In this document: in pieces, positions 59,400 to 64,000 of the stretch | How positions within the stretch are numbered: position 1 is the stretch's first letter | How the letters are laid out: each line of letters opens with the position of its first letter | Origin: Chrysogorgia sp. JL179-B06 | Taxonomy: Eukaryota; Cnidaria; Anthozoa; Scleralcyonacea; Chrysogorgiidae | Direction: 5' to 3' | Assembly: GCA_035772405.1 (NCBI GenBank) | Contig: JAYKKM010000473.1 | Location: forward strand, 248,001 to 312,000 | DNA: 64,000 nucleotides | The notes under the pieces: generated by a model | What the model was told of the DNA's origin: nothing | Database searches by the model: none | Seen by the model: only the letters and a program-made list of their open reading frames with translations | Program-made: the position numbers and the translations under genes

Positions 59400-60980
59400 C
59401 TTGTCCACAAAGTCACGATATTAGGGACATTTAGCATGGCGTTTTTTCAGACAAACGGAAAACCTCGAGATGTCAATTGACCATGGTCTTACCGTCGCGT
59501 TTGCCGTTCGCAGTTCGCGAGCCCTTAGAGACAGGTGACTTACGGCAAGGGTTTTTAGCAACTTAAAATAAATACACTCGCGTTTAAGGCTAAAATTTAG
59601 GTTTTTGTATTATTGTAAGTTTTTAACGTTAATTTAACTACGGATAATAAAAACCTGGATAAGAAGCTAACTGACCTAGTTGACTGAAAATTGTGATATC
59701 ACGAAGATGTCACGAGTATGCAGATTTTGCTGAGTTACTCTTTGACTACTCCATATTTTCGTATTCAGGTAGCTATATTAAGATACCAAAAAGTTTCATC
59801 GTCTCACAAACCTGCCTAAGCTATATATACGACTACGTGTTCGAGGTAAATGTTGCTCGTCTTTGTTTCAGCTGTTTTCTTTTTGTTGTGAAGAAACTGG
59901 CGTCGCAAAAACTACCGTTGTTTTAGTTGAAATTTGCGATGCGTTTTTCACCGTCTAAAGTTGGAACTTTTCGCCTAAAATGAGTAATGGTAGTCGGATA
60001 TTCCATCGTAAAGTGGCATTGTTATATATTTTTTGGTATTTTGACTATTATTTTTAGCTGTATTCTTGCTAAAAGGTGCGATTTATGGAGATTTTGTGAC
60101 ATCACGATTTTCAATTACAATTCTGGACAAAATTCATGTGGACACTGCGCGTGCGTTTGCATTATTAAAAGCATTTTTCTTGGAACCAACAAAATACGGT
60201 CTCCCCTCCGCCTAGGCAATGTTGGTATATCTACACGCGCAAAAACCGAGCATTTGTTTTTGTTTATCGTTGAATTAATAACACAACATTGACGTATAAG
60301 TGAAAGTGGAAGTTTAATTTGGGCACAAATTGGGCAATAAAAAGAAAGCAGGTAATTAACGTTGTATGTTTTGTCAGGTAATTTTGTCCAGGATTGTAGG
60401 TTTTCACGCGATCAACTGGTGCGTTAACCAATCAGCATGCTGGAAACATCACACGTGATCTTAGTTTCCTATCCAGTCTTTCTATACTATCCATGGTTTG
60501 ACATTGAATTATATATGGATTTGAGCATTTACATAAAGTAGTGTGAGCGAAGGGAAAACAAATATGGCGGCTCTGCTAAATTATGTGATTGAAGTGGACC
60601 GTCATGCTAAAGTTGATTATACATTGTTACGGTACACCGCTAAGCACTAACTGCTGTGCAGTTTGCCGGGATTAACGTAATACTAAATGTCCCTATCATA
60701 ACAGAGAGGGATTATTATTAAAGTTCTCTCTTAATAGTTAATTATAAAGAATTTCGAAATTCAATGTGAAAAATTACGCTTGTATATTATAGTAAAACCT
60801 GCTTTACAAGTTATATGTAGCTGCCTCAGCTTATCAATATCGAGATACAGAATGCTGCGGTGTTCAAACTTTTTATCTATTAGTATTTATTATTTATTTA
60901 CTTTTATTCATTGATTTTTTGTTATTTTTATTGGAAGATGTGTTAAGGGCCGGGAGCTTCACTACACCAGATTTGGTCGA
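59400..60980. other. Unannotated sequence
   Basis: Open frames at 59693-59926 and 59987-60292 show no recognised domain. No transposon ends, RNA genes or clear tandem repeats are seen. Confidence 0.4.
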
Positions 60981-61079
60981 TTATGAGGTAAAAGTCAAAC
61001 TTTGGAAAACATCACTATAAGGTACCTAAACATCTCGTCTTTCAACTGGTATAGTCTTTTTAGGACATCACCAACTGGT

Positions 61080-61760
61080 GTACTATGAATGGTCTTATAT
61101 ATGCAATCCAAGTAAAACCGAGATTCTAATGTCAATGATGTGATAATCGAACCGGCTCCGGTTGCACGTGATCTCGGTGTTGCTGTTGATAGACATCTAA
61201 CATTAAATACTCATGTAAATAACATTTGTAAATCAGCCACTTTGGCTATCAGAAATATCGGCAAGATCAGGAAATATTTGAGTAAAAAAGGACTGTGAGA
61301 AATTGGTGCATGCATTCATAACATCAAAACTTGACAGCTGTAATATCATCCTATATGTCTTACCAGAAGCTTAATTGAGTAAGTTACAACGAATTCAAAA
61401 TACAGCTGCTAGACTTGTTGCAGGGGTTAAAAATTGGAGCATATCTCCCCTACGCTTCGTAATCTTCACTGGTGGCCGGTGAGATCAAGGATTGTTTTTT
61501 AAAATACTAATAATTACATTCAAGGCTTTGCATTGCCTGCAGGCGCCTGTTTATATTACTGATTTGCTAACTAAATATAAACCTACTCGTGCTTTGAGAT
61601 CATCTGACCGAAATCCGCTACTTGAGCCAAAATCCAAAAACGGTGACTCATGGATCGAGACAGAACATTCTTGGGTGCCGCACCAAAACTGTGGAATTCA
61701 TTACCACAGGAAATTAGAAGCTTTATATGTTAAGTAATTTTAAGTCAGCACTTAAGACTT
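61080..61760 (+). pseudogene. CR1/L2-like LINE fragment, RT C-terminal part
   Basis: Broken frames encode, in order, NPSKTEILM, EPAPVARDLGVAVDRHLTLN, ICKSATLAIRNIGKIRKYLS, LQRIQNTAARLVAG, LHWWPVRSRIVFKILIITFK and ITDLLTKYKPTRALRSSD. This is the thumb and C-terminal portion of an L2/CR1-like reverse transcriptase. It has several stops and frameshifts (for example near 61298, 61335, 61375 and 61455). The 5' part with the catalytic YADD is missing. The ending resembles the 7976-8640 fragment more than the LINE at 50-53.8 kb. The (TTA)n run at 61918-61946 may mark its 3' end. Confidence 0.82.
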
Positions 61761-61916
61761 TTCTTTTTTAAAATTAATATTTTTTTTGTTCATATAGTAG
61801 TAATATATGTAGTAGGCTTTATCTTATAATGAAACTGTAATTTATAGTTGTATAAGTAAAATTAATAATATATTGTTGTTAGAGCATTGAGACTATTGTA
61901 TAGTGCTCCTAATACG

Positions 61917-61946
61917 TCTTTTATTATTATTATTATTATTATTTTA
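61917..61946. repeat. (TTA)n microsatellite
   Basis: About nine TTA repeats, possibly the 3' tail of the LINE fragment upstream. Confidence 0.85.
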
Positions 61947-62020
61947 AATTACCACCCGTTTCACATAGAGAAATAGGTTTTAGCGAAAAGAGTCGCCAAT
62001 TTACTGATTGTTTACACCAG

Positions 62021-62034
62021 GTTACCTTGGCAAC
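62021..62034. promoter_or_regulatory. X-box-like site
   Basis: GTTACCTTGGCAAC fits the RFX X-box pattern (two inverted half sites with a 2-bp spacer). There is no adjacent gene. Confidence 0.3.
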
Positions 62035-62620
62035 GGGTTTAAAAATACGCGAGTTTTTTATTTGACTGTGAAAATGTTATGCCGGGTTACTATGCCAAAG
62101 GAGTACATTTATGACACGAGAGCACACACAGGGACCACGGAGACAAACTATAATTGCGTAATTTTCATATAGCTTTCGTTTCAAGTGCATGTTTTGCGGC
62201 AGATATTTGGTTAGATTTTTCATTATGTCGCTTAATATATTTGGTTTGTAAGCGAGACAGAAAATTCGACAAGCAAAATTGGCGGCGGAGGAGAGATTAA
62301 AGGCTACAGAAGGAGTAACATACATGAGAGTGGGGCATTTAAGGAGGATTTATTGTACTGTTCAAGGAAGCGAAAGAGACAGACAGGCCAAAATTCTGCT
62401 GGCCCAAGCAAAACCAAGCGTGCAAGAAAAAAATAGAACTTGGAACTGCTTGAAAACACCAAAACATCTAGATATAATGAAACTCAAACTTTAACTGTCG
62501 ATTTCTTAAAACCTTATTTTCAGACCTATATGTGAACTGCCCCCCCTAACATTTCTCACTTCAGTTTTGATGAAAATGAACCATTTTTTGCACAGGTCTA
62601 GCTTTAGGTATGTAGCATGC

Positions 62621-62743
62621 ACCTATTAGCCATTTTTATATCTACTTTCTAACAGGAGTTATAGTAAATATCATGTTTGCAATTTTATTTTTCCCGTTGC
62701 TATAGCAACCATAGTGAAAAACAAAAAAATGGCTAATAGGGAC
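62621..62743. repeat. Short inverted repeat with a central palindrome
   Basis: CCTATTAGCCATTTTT and AAAAAATGGCTAATAGG form the outer arms. Between them lies GTTGCTATAGCAAC (62696-62709), a perfect 14-bp palindrome that also fits the RFX X-box pattern. Confidence 0.5.
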
Positions 62744-63111
62744 AATGTTCGACATCTTAGCTGTTATATGGTGCATTTTTACCTAGATACACTAGATAAT
62801 ATTTGTGAGATTTTGTGGCGGCGTAGGTTGCCTGTAAAATCAAGTTTTCCATATACCAGTTGATTCTACAGTGTCAGATTACAGTCCGATGTTCCGAATT
62901 AAAAAAAAAATTGTTTCAGCATCTATAGCTGGAGTTCAACAGTTTCTAAAAATATGTAAGTTCTGCATATTAGAGTTAAAAAACCTGCTAAATAGTGATG
63001 GTCCATGTTTTGTGAATTTTCGTGAACAACTGGGGTGTTTTCGTGAACAACAATGGAATGTTGACATATATCCGTGGGGGCTTACTGTATAATCGAAAGA
63101 TATTTTCTTTT

Positions 63112-63864
63112 GAAGTGCCTCCAACCCCAAAAATGATGTTATGTTTGAAAGGGCACTTAAAATGATGACAAATGGCGCTAACAGTTCGTCGATATATCTT
63201 TTCGTTCTCGAGTTATTCGGTTATACTGTATGTTAATGAGGCACAAGGTGACGTCAAAGCAGGCAAACATTGTGGTAATTCTAAAATTCGTGCATATCTT
63301 CAAAGTTATGCAACGAAATTACTTTAAACTTTGCACGTGCAGGATGTATACTACCAAACTAAAGAACATGGTTCAATTTATGTTATCACTTATCACCATA
63401 GTAACAGATTAGTTTCCATACTTCTTAGTTTCTAAAACAAAATAATTTATTTTCTCTCACATGCAGAACATGTTGAGATTGGCAGTTCTCAATAACTCTT
63501 TTAATAACTTTTCCAATGCAATACCCATGTTTGAAATAGAAAACCTTGCTTGCGACGACAGAAAATGAATGTTTCTGTATGGAACGGAGAAGTTCTGTTA
63601 CTATGGTTACAGCATAACTTGAATCATGTTCTTTACTTTGGTGGTATGTATCCACGGGCAAAGTTTCAAGTAATTTCGTTGGAAAACTTTGAAGATATGC
63701 ACAAATTTTAGAATTGCCACAATTTTGTTTTCCTACTTTAACTGAATAACTCAAGAACGAAAATAGATATCGAAGAGCTGTTAGCGCCATTCTTTATAAT
63801 TTTGAGCGCCCTTTCAAACATAGAATTATCATTTGGGGGGTTAGGTGCACTTTAACAAACAGGG
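63112..63864. repeat. Large diverged inverted repeat
   Basis: Arms of about 270-300 bp (63112-63412 and about 63590-63864) are complementary with moderate divergence. Paired strings include TGTTTGAAAGGGC, ATGGCGCTAACAG, GTGCATATCTTCAAAG, CAACGAAATTACTT, TAAAGAACATG and CCATAGTAACAGA. The spacer (63413-63590) has no ORF with a known domain. It may be an old fold-back element or an inverted duplication. The small open frames on both arms exist only because of this symmetry. Confidence 0.7.
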
Positions 63865-63954
63865 GGCCTATAACTGGGTTGGGGGCTTATAAGCAGAATC
63901 GTACTGTATTTTATGATTGGGTAGTCTGATGCACTCACTGTGTTATGAGAAAAT

Positions 63955-64000
63955 GTTAGGGATTGAACATATGTTGTCATCTCACTGGCGACAATGCAAG
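63955..64000 (-). mobile_element. Possible SINE, cut by the window end
   Basis: GGGATTGAAC (63959-63968) is the complement of a B-box-like GTTCAATCCC. CTCACTGGCGACAATGCA follows, comparable to CTCACCGGCAATCAG in the SINE at 47940-48090. The A box would lie beyond the window. Confidence 0.35.

Noticed and set aside
59693..60292. Two hydrophobic open frames that could be small membrane proteins
   Set aside because: AT-rich random frames often read as hydrophobic; there are no conserved motifs or paired signals.
62279..62494. Possible small gene of 71 codons
   Set aside because: The charged sequence shows no known motif, and no supporting signals or homologous copy are visible in the window.
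63230..63790. Related open frames on opposite strands as a duplicated gene
   Set aside because: The similarity comes from the large inverted repeat at nucleotide level, and neither frame shows a protein domain.

Overview
The window looks like non-genic DNA from an animal nuclear genome, most likely a marine invertebrate and plausibly a cnidarian. It is AT-rich, has no recognisable host gene, and is dense with animal-type mobile DNA: CR1/L2-like LINEs, a Penelope-like element, tRNA-derived SINEs, many short inverted-repeat elements and (TA)n microsatellites. The species assignment is inference; no rRNA, tRNA gene or conserved host exon is visible to anchor it.

Layout. 1-7.6 kb: old dispersed repeats, SINE fragments, a fold-back element and a GC-rich multi-hairpin. 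7.6-42.4 kb: one enormous minisatellite with an 11-bp unit (consensus TAGTTTCTCAA, about 34 kb, roughly 3,000 units). A 5'-truncated CR1/L2-like reverse transcriptase fragment splits it near its left edge. It shows kilobase-scale higher-order duplication and a ~100-bp inverted patch near its right edge. 42.4-43.7 kb: the 3' end of a Penelope-like element (zinc-finger region, GIY-YIG endonuclease, hammerhead-like motif in the 3' UTR) running into a ~370-bp (TA)n tract. 43.7-49 kb: dispersed repeats, large palindromes, TTAGGG-containing repeats, SINEs, several (TA)n tracts and one hammerhead-ribozyme element. 49.4-53.8 kb: a nearly full-length but frameshifted CR1-like LINE with tandem 5' repeats, a 2A-like motif, an APE-type endonuclease and a YADD reverse transcriptase; two different fold-back elements have inserted into it. 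54-57.8 kb: a series of terminal-inverted-repeat elements. 57.9-58.9 kb: a cluster of hammerhead-ribozyme elements (one monomer, one tandem dimer-plus with identical 238-bp units) and another Penelope-type 3' end. 58.9-64 kb: nested fold-back elements, a CR1/L2-like RT remnant and a large diverged inverted repeat.

The most interesting content is a set of self-cleaving-ribozyme repeats of the retrozyme type. Three loci carry a complete or split hammerhead core with paired stems I, II and III, all bounded by (TA)n, in the same window as Penelope-like 3' ends that also carry hammerhead-like motifs. Small ribozyme-bearing circular RNAs have been proposed to be copied into genomes by Penelope-type machinery, so this window holds both proposed partners. 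The second highlight is the 34-kb 11-mer satellite with its higher-order structure. All repeat boundaries and pairings were read by eye; no alignment or folding program was run.
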